NCBI GenBank assembly: GCA_031002005.1 | Contig: JARYHS010011408.1 | Coordinates: 220,761,473-220,825,472 of the forward strand | DNA: 64,000 nt | From: Vandiemenella viatica | Lineage: Eukaryota; Arthropoda; Insecta; Orthoptera; Morabidae | Reading direction: 5' to 3' | In this document: piece by piece, positions 44,686 through 55,275 of the stretch | Numbering within the stretch: the first letter of the stretch is position 1 | How the letters are laid out: each line of letters opens with the position of its first letter | The notes under the pieces: model-generated | The model's input: the letters and a program-made list of their open reading frames with translations, nothing else | Database searches by the model: none | What the model was told of the DNA's origin: nothing | Position numbers and translations under genes: made by a program

Positions 44686-44803
44686 ATGGCGGCTGACTCG
44701 GGTATGGATACGTGTCCATCCCCAGAAATTCCAGATTCTAGGAAAAGACCCTTGGATGGCGATGTTGAAAATGGTGTTACCAAGAAATCGCACTATGCAG
44801 GAG
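44686..44803 (+). CDS. ps: Pasilla/NOVA RNA-binding protein, exon 1
   Basis: The ATG at 44686 opens MAADSGMDTCPSPEIPDSRK, then RPLDGDVENGVTKKSHYAGG. DSRKRPL with a downstream TKK is the N-terminal bipartite nuclear-localisation-like segment found in vertebrate NOVA1/2 and, as I recall, in insect pasilla. The exon ends G|GTAATG with one base of the next codon, and that phase fits exon 2 at 54686. No further exon lies between them. Nova/pasilla proteins bind YCAY clusters in pre-mRNA through three KH domains and steer alternative splicing. The 5' UTR and promoter were not resolved; 44061-44685 shows no clear TATA box. Confidence 0.9.
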
Positions 44804-45639
44804 GTAATGTTATCATGTTTATTATTACATAAGTTGATTTCCCTCGCACTTACCCGAACGTAAGTTATGCCATACTGTTCGGTTGTGTTGTACCTACTCT
44901 GGCATTTGAGGTGGCAGTAATGGAGAAAAGTGTGCAATACGGTGGTGTTTTGAACGGAAAATGTAAGTATTGCATGTAAAATGCAGCAGTATTTGCGACA
45001 GTAAGGTTCAGTTTTGATGCATTTACTTTGATTTTAGTTGTAATTTTGATATTTCTTAAAAATTAGCTTCGGAAAATTGCTGTCACACTGATGGTTGACT
45101 GGTGACTTGCAATAACACCGTGACACTGAATGTTTTGTTTCGTAAGTTGTGACAACGTGGAGTGATTTGTATAAACTATTCTTCCGAATATGTAGTATCC
45201 ATAATCGTTACAGAAGATCCCGAAAGAAACCTAATGCTTTGAAAGAAACATAGTGTTCATCGTCCTTGTTGGAGGAATTGTGTAACGTCTTATTTTTATA
45301 ACAACTACCACAAAATTTATTTTAGGATGTTACTCTTATGCAGTTTAAGTTTGTTGTCTGGTTACCGCGGCATCGCAGAAACCCGCATCTCGATTTTTTT
45401 TTTTATACACGGGCGTCACGGTAAAAATTCCGTTCTGTTCAGCTCGATAAGCTTTGAAGGTAAATGGTTTTTATAAATAAAGAGTCGATTGCAACATGCA
45501 TTTGAACTGTAAAGATTTTTTTGTACGTAAGTTTAAGAGTTTAAGCCAGTTTGCAATGAGCCGAATTTCTTGCTATTTATGTTAAGTAGCAGAGTGAAGC
45601 CAGAAAATAAAAATGTGGATCTAATTGAGAGCTTGTTCA

Positions 45640-46090
45640 TTTGCGAATGGAATTTTTTGTGAGTTACTATTGCCAGCTCTGACTTCAATACTCTTGTCAT
45701 ACTCTATCCTGTGCTCAGTACTGCACTTCCATGCAATCAGAGTGAAACCAACTTTTGACATCAGCTGGAAACTGAATGTGATTTACTTTAGTTTAAGGAA
45801 TGAAACTCATTCAGGTCGTAAGTAAATAAATTGTCTGGTTGCATTCAGTGTACATTAACAATGTTATTACCGCTAATAGTAAAACACAGAGCTGTTCTAT
45901 ATTAAGCAAACCTTCAAAATAAAAAATACGCTTGCTTGGAAATGTCATAAATTTGGCATGGCCTTAGAATTAGATTTTCTTCACAGTACTGCTAGAACTA
46001 CTATCGAGCTAATGTCATCTTAATAATGTAGTAATCAATTACAAGTTGTTACATTTTCAAGCAGAAATTAGGCTGGAATAAACCCAGAAC
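45640..46090. repeat. Left arm of a large inverted repeat
   Basis: It matches the complement of 48180-48590 over most of its length. Examples are TTTAAGGAATGAAACTCATT, CAGAGCTGTT with AAGCAAACCTT, and TTTTCAAGCAG(A/C)AATTA. The arms carry indels and perhaps 25-30 percent divergence by eye. Confidence 0.7.
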
Positions 46091-46984
46091 CACCAGGGCA
46101 ATGACTGCTGGATTAACTGGAGATCCAGTATCAATAATTCTGCAGTAGGTGGTACTGTAATGCGATTCTCCTCGGAAGGTATTGTACTTTTCTTATGAAA
46201 ATTTGTACTCGTATTCCTGGATCAATATGATTTAAGAAAGTTTTACATTATAAACATCAAATATATACTAAAAGAGTATAATTGTGCAAAATATGGGCAG
46301 TTACATACAAATAATTATGCAAGAAATATGTATTGTCACCTGTTAGTGTTCCTTGCAGCTGTTTCTATTCCTTTATTTTTTGTGAAAAAACTGCATTCCG
46401 CATCTGTGTGACGTGGGGGAAAAGTATTAGCACACAAACATTTTTTAATGTACAACATTTAAGGGTGATAGCAAACATGCTGCACAATAGATTAATTGTT
46501 GAACTGTCAGTAACCTAATGCATTTCAAATCGCAGTCAACCTCTTGTCATGAAACCAGTTACAATAACATGGCATGTCAGTTTTCATTCTTGTCCAAGCT
46601 GCATTTGAACTTGACCATAATCTCCACTTTTTTCTGTAGTTGTCATAGTAGTCCAGGTCGCATTTCAACCTAAGCACTACCTCCAATAATATTGACATGT
46701 CATTGTAAGGGCCTAGTTCACAAATTTATGGTGCAGCTGTATATTTACAAACGTTTGTGGGCCGATACTTTTCCCTTACAAGTCATATGGATGCAGAATG
46801 CAGCTTTTTCTCGAAAAATAAAGCCTTAGAAACAGCTATGAGTTATATAACCAGGTAATTATATATATTCCTTGTATGATAACTTGTAAAGAACATTCCA
46901 TACTTTGAACAATTTTACTCTTATAGTATATGTTTGATGTTTGCGATGTATAAAATTTGCTTAAATCACATCTCTCAAGGAATG
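46091..46984. other. Spacer with motif copies and repeat Y
   Basis: There are two copies of the dispersed motif (TGTCCAAGCTGCATTTGAAC near 46590 and GTCCAGGTCGCATTTCAACC near 46650). A copy of repeat Y (46700-46984) follows, continuing slightly into the LINE region. Confidence 0.55.
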
Positions 46985-48025
46985 TGTATAAAAACTGTTG
47001 TAGAAATGAGGAAACAGTAAAGTTTGAAATGGATCCTCAAGAAATTATAAAGGAACTCGGAAAGCTAAAAAAGTGTACAGGGACCTGTGTGGATAATATT
47101 ACTGCAGATGTAATACAGTGAGACACAATATTGTATATTACCTTGAAATTTTATTTAAAATGAATACGGAGTGTTGCTGCCCACCAGGGGCCTTGGAAAG
47201 AGCGATAAAAGAACCTGTTCATGTAGGAGAGGCAATAACTAGGATCGACAACTGTATGGTAATTAGTTTGACATCAGCGATAGGCACAATCATGGATCCA
47301 ACTATATCAGAAACATCTGCGAGGAAAGAAACTGGTTTACAAATTGACAACATGGCTATCTTTCTAAGACAGTTGTCAGTATAGATTGTATAAAATAAGG
47401 TGAAACTTTTTGGGTAGAGGAGTAGGCCTACTTAAAAGGCAGAAAGCAAAATGCAGTATCAAAGGAGGTGGAAGGGAATATGGGAGTGCTACAGGATATT
47501 GTATTGAGACCACTGCTATTGATCATTCTAATGAATTGTTTGCAGATTTACAGTTAAGGACGTCTGCAAACAATGATGTAAAGGTATATAACAGGATCAA
47601 ATGGGAGATGGGTGTAAACAGCTGCAGCTATAGAATATGTAACTGGGTAGCTCAATTTGGAATGATCAAAGAAGAAAAATGCGAAGTAAGCTTATTAGGT
47701 ACACAGATAAAAAAAAATTAAAGATTATTTATGATTGTAGCATGGGTACAGAATTGCTTGTTCAAGGTTTGAAGTGTAAGTATCTTGACTTAACGTTTGA
47801 TGATAAACTCAACTGGGCAGGGCACACTGGGTAGGTGGTAGGACAGAAGTTAAAACCTAATTTGCTGGATAGGGTGATGAGCAGATCTACCAGAGATGTT
47901 AAAGAAGAGGAATTTTAACAATGAAAATAAATAAGATGATGATAATAACAAGTACTAAGAAAAGTGTAATTAAATGACGAGCGATATTGCCACCTGAGCA
48001 TGTGCTCCATCACAGTTCAGTTTTC
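46985..48025 (+). mobile_element. Non-LTR family A, degenerate copy in intron 1
   Basis: The text recalls family A throughout: GKLKKCTGTCVDNITADVIQ, ISLTSAIGTIMDPTI (cf. ISLTSVVGELMERL), QTNQFADLQ-type remnants, KCKYLDLTFDDKLNWAG in + frame near 47770, and WVGGRTEVKT. It ends near the family's CACCTGAGCATGTGCTCCAT at 48000-48020. Heavily mutated and inactive. Confidence 0.7.
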
Positions 48026-48179
48026 ATAACCAAAGGACAATTTCTTTTGAGGTGGTTCAAATTTTGGAGGAGCCTTGCGATAATAAATCCCAAGCCATAC
48101 TAGTTTCCATCAAAAATTAGGTTTCAGTACACCCTACCCCAACATGTCACATTTTATTTTCAGGCAGTAATTAGCTTGT

Positions 48180-48590
48180 CGCCCTCGACAGTTCAAGCAG
48201 TCCAGGACATATTACAACTTAATTGCTGCTTGAAAATAATGTCTTGCGATTGAATGCTGCAGTGTTGATGTCATTAGTCCATGTGGAAGAAACTGACGAA
48301 TTGCCATTTCCGGTTAGCTGTAACTACATTCCAAAGTGGTATGGCATCACTAGAATAATTTTTAAAGGTTTACTTGATACAAAACAGCTCTGCATTTTAC
48401 AATTGTCATAAAAGGAATAGTTTACTTATTGATGGTCGGAATGAGTTTCATTCCTTAAACTAAACGACATTCTGTTTTCAGCCGATATCTAAAAGTACTC
48501 TTTGACTGCATGCAAGTGCATTACTGAACACCCAATAGATTATTGAAGCAAGAGTTTACAACAGTAGCTACTTCACAAAAAAGAAGTGGC
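48180..48590. repeat. Right arm of the large inverted repeat
   Basis: The complement aligns with 45640-46090; both arms point inward to a 2.1 kb centre. The clearest block is AATGAGTTTCATTCCTTAAA at about 48441-48460. Confidence 0.7.
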
Positions 48591-50091
48591 TCCATACAAG
48601 ACCCAAAAATTGTAATGTTTCTTATATTTGTGTCTGTTCTTGTGAGTCACACCATCTAGGGTAAGTACAATACAATACATTCATTTTCCATTGATCCCAA
48701 TATAAGCGACTGGCTCTGTGGGATGTGGAAAGTTGTCAATTTATAGATAAACAGTTGCATAACAAAATAATAAGTACACCAGTAGATGTACAGTCATAGC
48801 ATACATGGTACATTAAACAATTCCATAACAAAATAATACATACACCAGAAGAAGTACAATCATAGCAATGATTGTTCATTTCGCCATTTTAATTTGTAAT
48901 TCATATGTAGTGCAGTGTTCATTCAAAGTACATTGAAGTGTTTATCCTGAAAATTTCTATATGTTGCATGTTCACTTTTTAACAGTTCTTTTCACCATCC
49001 TGACATTACCTCTTTTCTTATATGTACATAGTATCCTTATCAGAAAATGATATATTGAAATTACCTGTTGATCATATCAGGGTCATTCCATGTCAAATCA
49101 ACCAAATCTACTATATGATTTGAACCTTGAACTCTCAAATTTTGATGATTTTTTTTTTTTTTTTTTTTTCGGGGGATGTACCCACCAACACTAGTTTAAA
49201 TTTGACATTTCAAATTTTTCGCACATTTGGTTTTTGAGTTTCAAGGGTTTAAAAATCCAAAAAACGACCGTTTTTGATCGATTTATGATTGTTTTAAAAT
49301 GCTGTAGCTCAAAAACTGTACAACCTAGAGAGCTCAAATTTGCACCATTGTTTTCCTCTAAGAATTTCCTTCAATTTGATATGTAACATGACTATGCTAC
49401 CTAATTCTGAATTTTTTTAAAAAAATTACAATTTTTTTTTTTTTTTTTTTGAAATTTCCAAAATACATACACTCGGATTTTTTTTTTATAAAAATTATAT
49501 GTGTTGTCCAGTCTGACTGACTACATGCATGCAAAATTTCAAGATGGGATCTCAATGGGTTCTTGTATTAAAAAATATTTTACAACCAAAATACATACTA
49601 GTGTGGTGAAAAGCAGACTATTTCTAGGCTATGAATACCAAGGTAGGCTTACATAATTCTAACAAACTTAAATTATTAAGTTAGTCTTTTTATGTAACAT
49701 TACCCTCTTATTGTTTGTTAATTCATTAAATGATATGTTGTTTTAATTTAATTTTCATGATTTTTTTAACTATGGATCAGAAGGAAGTGAACATATTTTA
49801 ATTGGTAATATGCATGCTAAAAGTTAAATTTTGAATAAAGCCACTCACCTTCATCCTTAGTTTTAAATGGCAGAGATTATCTTTTTCTTGGTTTTCCAGT
49901 GTTAGTTGTAATCATTTACAACAAGTCCCTTATAATAGAAATTGGCAAAAGTAATTTCACTTGGGAAAAAGATTAACTTGTTGATATTTGTGTGGATAGA
50001 ACAGTATTTCTAATAATAATTGGTATTTACAAAGTTGATACGCATAGTATTTACACAAATAAGTGTTTAGTGAGGGTAGGCCTAACATAAT
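48591..50091. other. Non-coding part of a transposon-like element
   Basis: CAGGGTCATTCCATGTCAAA begins near 49078. It resembles ends of elements that, as I recall, carry SDG..QYKN-type genes in other insects. Bases 49140-49510 are AT-rich with several T runs and phrases such as GCTGTAGCTCAAAAACTGTA. The matching right terminal repeat was not found beyond 51027. Bases 48591-49077 show nothing recognisable. Confidence 0.4.
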
Positions 50092-51027
50092 TTAAACACT
50101 TCTTCTGGATCTTTTAAGATATTTTTCCAAAGCAAGAGAAGACAACTTCATTTCTTTAACACTTAAAGTGTAGGTTCTTCCCATAGCTGTAGTTGGATCC
50201 ACTGTTTCTAAAAGAGTATTTCCTGGGACATCTAATAAATCTCTTGGTTGTGGATAGTAAAAAGAATGGGCTGTACCTTTTGGGTGTAAAAAATTTATTC
50301 GGTACAAGTCATTGTATTTTTCTTCAATGCATCCTAGCCACCAAGAATCATCATATGCTACTGTCACAAAACCAGCAGCAATATTTTCCATATATGATGG
50401 TGTTATTTGGTTCACTGTTGTCACATATTCAAGAGACCCATCAAGACTAAAATGATAAGGCTCGACAGTAATTTGACACTCTGTGTGGGGTTTATATGAG
50501 TGAAACTTTTGTGTTCCCACAACTGCTTTTGATTCACTTAACTGAGGAAGTAATTATTCTTTGGTCTCTTCATAGTCTTCTGTTGTGCAATATTCAAAGT
50601 CAATGTTTTTTATGTTTTCCACGGCCAACACATAAAGTGATTTGGGTGTTAAGATTTGTTTGTTATATTGCCTTTGTGAGCTGGCTTTAGCAGCTAGTCG
50701 CTTAACAGTTCCGCCAAGGCCATCACATGCACTTTTGCCATGAGATGTTGCAAAGAACTCCCACTCTGCTTCAACTTCAAAATCAGTTTTATGCAAACAC
50801 AAATTAAGGAAGTTTTTCTTATTTTTGTATTGTGCAGCGCTGCCATCAGAAAAATAAGTAATCTTTTTAAGCGTAAAAGGCAAGATTTGCTTTAAGATTT
50901 CTAGCAGTTTTTTCTGGAATACATAGAAAGTGACTGTATTATGTTCCAGGCAATCTGATATGAAGACATACTGCAGATGTTTTAGTTTCCCCTCCCATTT
51001 CACAAACGACAGTTCGTGTGAAAGCAT
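50092..51027 (-). pseudogene. Transposase-like gene (SDGSAAQYKN family), one nonsense codon
   Basis: One frame of 312 codons runs from 51027 to 50092, interrupted by a single TAA at 50556-50554. The first part has HLQYVFISDCLEHNTVTFYV, then KKITYFSDGSAAQYKNKKNF, then WEFFATSHGKSACDGLGGTV and KRLAAKAS..Q. The second part has VTVAYDDSWWLGCIEEKYND and NFLHPKGTAHSFYYP. This is a multicopy, poorly characterised family in arthropods and other animals. The spaced aspartates and SDG..QYKN motif suggest an RNase-H-like (DDE) fold, which is my inference. The N-terminal part expected upstream is missing or unreadable. It lies antisense in pasilla intron 1. Confidence 0.75.
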
Positions 51028-52149
51028 TTGTCATCGTTTCAACTGCTACAAACAATTTCCAAATGGCTCCGAGAGGAAAACTTATTGTTAGCGCTGCATC
51101 TTGTATTATTATGTCTGTTTTAAGTGAAGAAGACATTATTTAAAAAAAGAGTATACGTAAATTTTGGATATCGCATTTTTTAAAACAAGAAATTCCACGC
51201 GACTGCTGTATGACTTAAGAACAGATGATAGTAGTATTTATCTCAATTAAACCACTTCTATTTCCCTACTTACTTTGAAATGATTTAATAATAGAAAACA
51301 TGATGCAAAATAATTTATAAAATTACACACCTTTTCCTGTCACCATCGAGTTCTGTTGTTTTAACTTTTTCTCTTCTGAATGAGGAGAGCAAAGAATTTA
51401 CTTTTCACTCAACAACATCAATCTGTTGCAGTTTCGCTTGAGGTATCGTGCTTTTTGATTTTGTTATGGTAATATTTGTGACTGCTCTACCATATCTGTG
51501 GTGCTGATTTATGATTCAATAACAGTAAACACTTTTCACTATCCCAGTCCATAGTTATATTATTTCTAGATTTTAAAATGCACTTAAAACTGAGACTGTT
51601 TGGAACACTCACCCCTGTTGAACCTATCCGAGCCACTGAGTCCACACTGTTCTGATCACGAACAGTGAATTCCTTTGATATACCAAAATCAGCCTGACAC
51701 CTGCAAACAACCTCATATTTTTGTTCGTGCGCACTATTGTCGTCTCTGCTGGACAAATTTTGAGTTTGCAAATATTTTGCGCGCTTGGTGGGTCCCCACC
51801 TTTACAACACAATACTGTACTAGGTGTATATTTGTTAGGATGAAACAAACTTTTAGTTAGCTACCGTCAAACATTTCTCTGTGATAAACTGAAGTCTTAC
51901 CTGCATTACATTTTTCTGCTTGTTTCTTTATTCTTGCTGTCCCCTCTAGTTTTATTCTCTTCTCTACCAGTTGTCAACATATTGTTCATTGGATTCATAT
52001 TGCCTGTTGGTTGTTCTATTTCCATTATCATTGTTATTGCCCTTACCCGATTATTTAGGCTCTTGTATTGCATTCTGCTTAGATTATCCATACATCTGAA
52101 CCTTTTTAGAGTTAGACGAAATGTCACTCTTAACTTTAAAAATAAATTT
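51028..52149. other. Unassigned sequence in pasilla intron 1
   Basis: Minus-strand frames at 51487-51848 and 51906-52169 have coding-like composition (for example KYEVVCRCQADFGISKEF) but no family I recognise. They may be decayed upstream parts of the neighbouring element. Confidence 0.3.
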
Positions 52150-52222
52150 TTCAGGAAATTGTTTAGCATGTGGAAACTGGCAGGTGAGCAGTGGGCATGG
52201 TATTCAGGGTGTGGGTTTAAAT
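52150..52222 (+). repeat. Head of an old SINE, split by a hAT element
   Basis: GGTATTCAGGGTGTGGGTTT, then AAAT, corresponds to the TCGGGAGGACGGCGGTTCGAAT region. The sequence resumes after the hAT element at 53962 with TCTCATCCAGTCATTCATAT and TTTGGTTTTCCATG. Divergence is high. Confidence 0.5.
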
Positions 52223-53961
52223 TAGAGATGAAAGGGATAGCTGTTTAGCCGGATACCAGTTATCCGGCCATCCTACAAGCCGGATGTTCGGCAGCAGAAT
52301 ATCTGGCTGAACGTGTGTTATTTGAGGTTAGAAAAATAAAAATTTTGTCAGTAAAGAAATAACCGCCTATTTGGTAATATTTTTATATAAATAATGACAA
52401 TAAGTTTTCGATTTTGAATTACTTTTCGTGAGGCACATTTTTATGCAAAGTTTGACTCATTCCTATTCTCTTTGTGGACTTAAGACAATGACGTATTTTT
52501 TTTTTTGCATTTGACCAGATACCTCTGCCATGACAAATCATTTGAAAATGAAACATCAGTAAACATCCATATAAGTGAAGCTATAGCTGCTATCGTGCCT
52601 ATACTGTCTTTAGACATCCCAGGAACAAGTTTGTCTTCGAATTGAAAGAAAAGCAATTGACTATATCACAATCATTTAAAAGAAAATTACTTTGGGATGT
52701 ACATGATTCAAAAGCAAAAAAATATAATTAAATACATAACAATGCCAGCTTTCTGAATTTCACAGTTTATGGGTATCTTCTGAAGTCAAACTAGAACATG
52801 GAGCTTTTGCTATGAAGCATTTGCTTAATTCTCACTCTGGAGAAAATATAGCAATAGTTGGGCTATTGACCAAAAAAATACACGAAAATCTTACCTGACC
52901 AACAGCTGGTGCAAGATATGAGCACGAGGTGGAATTCTCTCTTTTATATGATAGCGTTCCTGTTGAAACAAAAAATGGCGATATCGCTATACGTGGATGA
53001 TCGAGGAATACACACTAATTTGACACGTCAACAGTGGTTTTTGATGGTAAAGTGCGATAAGCTATTGAAGCCCTTTGAAGAAATAACAAAACTAACAAGT
53101 TCTGGCCTCTAATGCAATTCAAGTAATGTAACAAGTTTCTGCACTAAACAAATATTTAGACAACGATGAGAAAGCACAACGAACTCCTGACGTACTGTAT
53201 ATGAGAGCCTCTTTTAAAACTGAAATGAAAAGTCATTTCAGCTCCGTAAGTCAAGATTCAAACTACTTGATTGCAATCTTTCTACAGCCAAAATTCAAAA
53301 CAAACTACTTGGGGTTTGCTGAGGGTCGTCAGAAGGTTCTGTTAGAATCTATAACAATGTCTTGCGAGGAATCTTCCAACAGTAGCAGTTCATCGTCAAT
53401 GGCTGTTAGAAGGAGTAGAAGAGATGAGACTCCTGAAGCTCACGACACATTTTCGAACTGTTTTAACCAGATTGCCAGTATCACGATCAAGGAAAATACC
53501 TGATTGCTAGTGAGATTTACTTTTATTTGAAGTCATCTCGAACTGATTGAAAGCATGAACATTATTTTTGGTGTTCAGCTCACACAGTACCCAAAATTTG
53601 CAAGAATTTATTTTTCAGCGCCTTGCAGTAGGGTATATAGCGAAAGACGTTTCTTTGAACCTTGCCTTGTTTACTAGGACAAACAAAACTGATTATTACC
53701 TCCTATTACAGGGAAATTGGTGTTCATTCAGTACAGAAACTAATTTTTTTATGTTAAAACAATAATAAATGGTATTTTCATTTGAAGTTTTTATTTGTGT
53801 TTAGAGTTATTATATACTTAACATTTGTGAATTTAAAGAAAATTTTATGAAATTTTGGTAATTTATTGAGAATCTGATACCTGCCAGATATTGACCTATC
53901 AGGTATCCGACCAGATGGTAAATATTGGCCAGATAGTTGCTGGATATCTGTTTCATCTCTA
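52223..53961 (+). mobile_element. hAT transposon with perfect 8-base duplication
   Basis: The ends are TAGAGATGAAA and the inverted TTTCATCTCTA (similar for about 17 bases). GTTTAAAT is duplicated exactly at 52215-52222 and 53962-53969. Near both ends are GGATA/TATCC-rich subterminal motifs (TATCCGGC, GATATCTGG), likely transposase binding sites. It is 1739 bases, shorter than intact hAT elements, so deletions are likely. Confidence 0.92.
52511..53700 (+). pseudogene. hAT transposase, degenerate
   Basis: Pieces appear in family order. A BED zinc-finger end is first: MTNHLKMKH at 52530, with its two histidines. The central signature MSTRWNSLFYMIAFLLKQK (52915) carries TRWNS. Then come LLKPFEEITKLTS, and YLIAIFLQPKFKTNYLGF, corresponding to YIATLLDPRFK. 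The dimerisation domain follows: RIYFSAPCSRVYSERRFFEP, corresponding to YLSIPATSVPSERLFS. Stops and shifts occur throughout. The protein would have cut and reinserted hAT DNA; this copy cannot. Confidence 0.85.
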
Positions 53962-53969
53962 GTTTAAAT

Positions 53970-54275
53970 TCTCATCCAGTCATTCATATTTTGGTTTTCC
54001 ATGAGGCCTCCAGCCACAGCCCCCGCCCAGGGTGGCCACATGGGGCAGTAGTAGAGCTAAAAAGAAAAGGCCATCCATAAATTTGGTACCCGGCTTGTCC
54101 CTCTGCCCGCCCCCTAGTACCCCCTAGATCCCAACACGACGACGTCATGGGCCTCAACAGTATAGTTACACTACTGTATGACGATTAGTGGGATGGTTCA
54201 TTCAAGCTGAATTCCTTCTGTTTCCTTGTCCAAAATCCCCTCTTATCTATAACAATGTTGATGTGACAAAAAGGG
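53970..54275 (+). repeat. Remainder of the split SINE with further insertion
   Basis: Body text TTTTGGTTTTCCATG (to 54005) is separated from tail text GATGGTTCATTCAAGCTGAATTCC (54193 onward) by about 180 bases of C-rich sequence. That insert contains GGCCATCCATAAATTTGGTA, reminiscent of GGG-type MITE ends. The tail ends near GATGTGACAAAAAGG. Confidence 0.5.
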
Positions 54276-54685
54276 GGGGGGAAAGGAAGCAAATGTTGAA
54301 ATTTTGTGTTGGAAAGTTGATAAAACAAGCGACTGAAGTGGTATAAATGTAGGAATAATCCAGTTCCCTAGCTTGTCTTGTTCATCCCCCTCAGAACATT
54401 CTCTAAAAGGTGCAGAACTTCGAAACTGTGTCCTACCACCAACAGTTAGAAGTGGTTCCAATTTAACTTCAATGAAATATCTCGTTACAGCATCACAACA
54501 CAGCAAAAGGTATTGTTGCATAGTTATACAACTGTACCATTTCCTGTTTTACATATAACAGTTAATGATGTACATGGTACACATGTATCCTGAATGTTAT
54601 CAATTATTAAACATTCATTTAATTAAAATTTTGTTATTGTTACTGATTTATATATAATTACTTCGCATAAATTGTGTGTTCTAAG
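54276..54685. other. End of pasilla intron 1
   Basis: AT-rich sequence leading to the exon 2 acceptor. No gene recognised. Confidence 0.6.
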
Positions 54686-54832
54686 GTGGGGATGGAACAT
54701 ATCACTTCAAATTGTTGGTGCCCAGCATTGCAGCTGGTGCCATTATTGGAAAAGGTGGAGAGACAATCGCCCAGCTGCAAAAAGAAACGGGGGCCAGAGT
54801 AAAAATGTCAAAGGCCAATGACTTTTACCCAG
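54686..54832 (+). CDS. ps: Pasilla/NOVA exon 2, first part of KH domain 1
   Basis: Spliced to exon 1 in phase, it reads [20 protein letters not shown], then [20 protein letters not shown], then [10 protein letters not shown]. This is the beta-alpha-alpha-beta start of a type I KH domain, with the GKGG loop that contacts the RNA backbone. It resembles pasilla and NOVA1/2 KH1 closely, including K-DFYPG. The acceptor is CTAAG and the donor GGTAAG, with 147 bases in phase 1-1. The next expected exon (the TTERVCL segment) was not found before 64000, so intron 2 exceeds 9.1 kb. The intact reading frame and strong conservation indicate a working gene. Confidence 0.95.
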
Positions 54833-55138
54833 GTAAGAAATTACTTATATAAAATGTTTCTAAAGGCTTGCATTGCTTAGGTAGTTTAAATGGACATTGT
54901 TGAATTTTTACAAATATCTTACTAGTATTTTTCGGTATGAGGATAGTGCTAATTAGGAGCTAAAAGTAAATAGCATTTCTAAAAGGGTTTCAATACTTTG
55001 AACAAGCCGTGAGTGTTGTAGAAGATCAGGTTTCTGTAATCTGTAACCCTACTGGTCCTGGTCTGACATTTGGCTGGACACTGTTTCAAGTCTGCATTTG
55101 TTCATGTTTACATTGAACTGTACAGATTTTAATTTTTA
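54833..55138. other. Start of pasilla intron 2
   Basis: No repeat or exon recognised. Confidence 0.5.
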
Positions 55139-55275
55139 CCAGGTTCCCCAAAATCACTCCAAGTGTATGTTGTGATAATTCCTTCAAATAGGAACATGAT
55201 TAAATTCCTTTCCATTCTTTACCTTCTATCTCTCTGTTCTAATGAACTTAATGTTGACAAGACATAACAAAAAAT
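55139..55275 (+). repeat. Degenerate SINE tail
   Basis: GGTTCCCCAAAATCACTCC, then AATTCCTTCAAATAGG, ATTAAATTCCTTTCCATTC and a final GACATAACAAAAAA follow SINE body order with high divergence. Confidence 0.6.

Larger units (their letters stand above)
44804..54685 (+). other. Pasilla/NOVA intron 1 (9882 bases)
   Basis: The donor GTAATG and acceptor TTCTAAG frame a phase-1 intron. It contains an inverted-repeat structure, a LINE A copy, a transposase-like pseudogene and a hAT transposon, all annotated separately. I see no additional coding exon with splice sites. Confidence 0.85.

Noticed and set aside
49078..51900. Complete transposon with paired terminal repeats around the SDGSAAQYKN gene
   Set aside because: Only the left-type end (GGGTCATTCCATGTCAAATC) was seen. 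No inverted partner was found to the right, so full element limits were not called.
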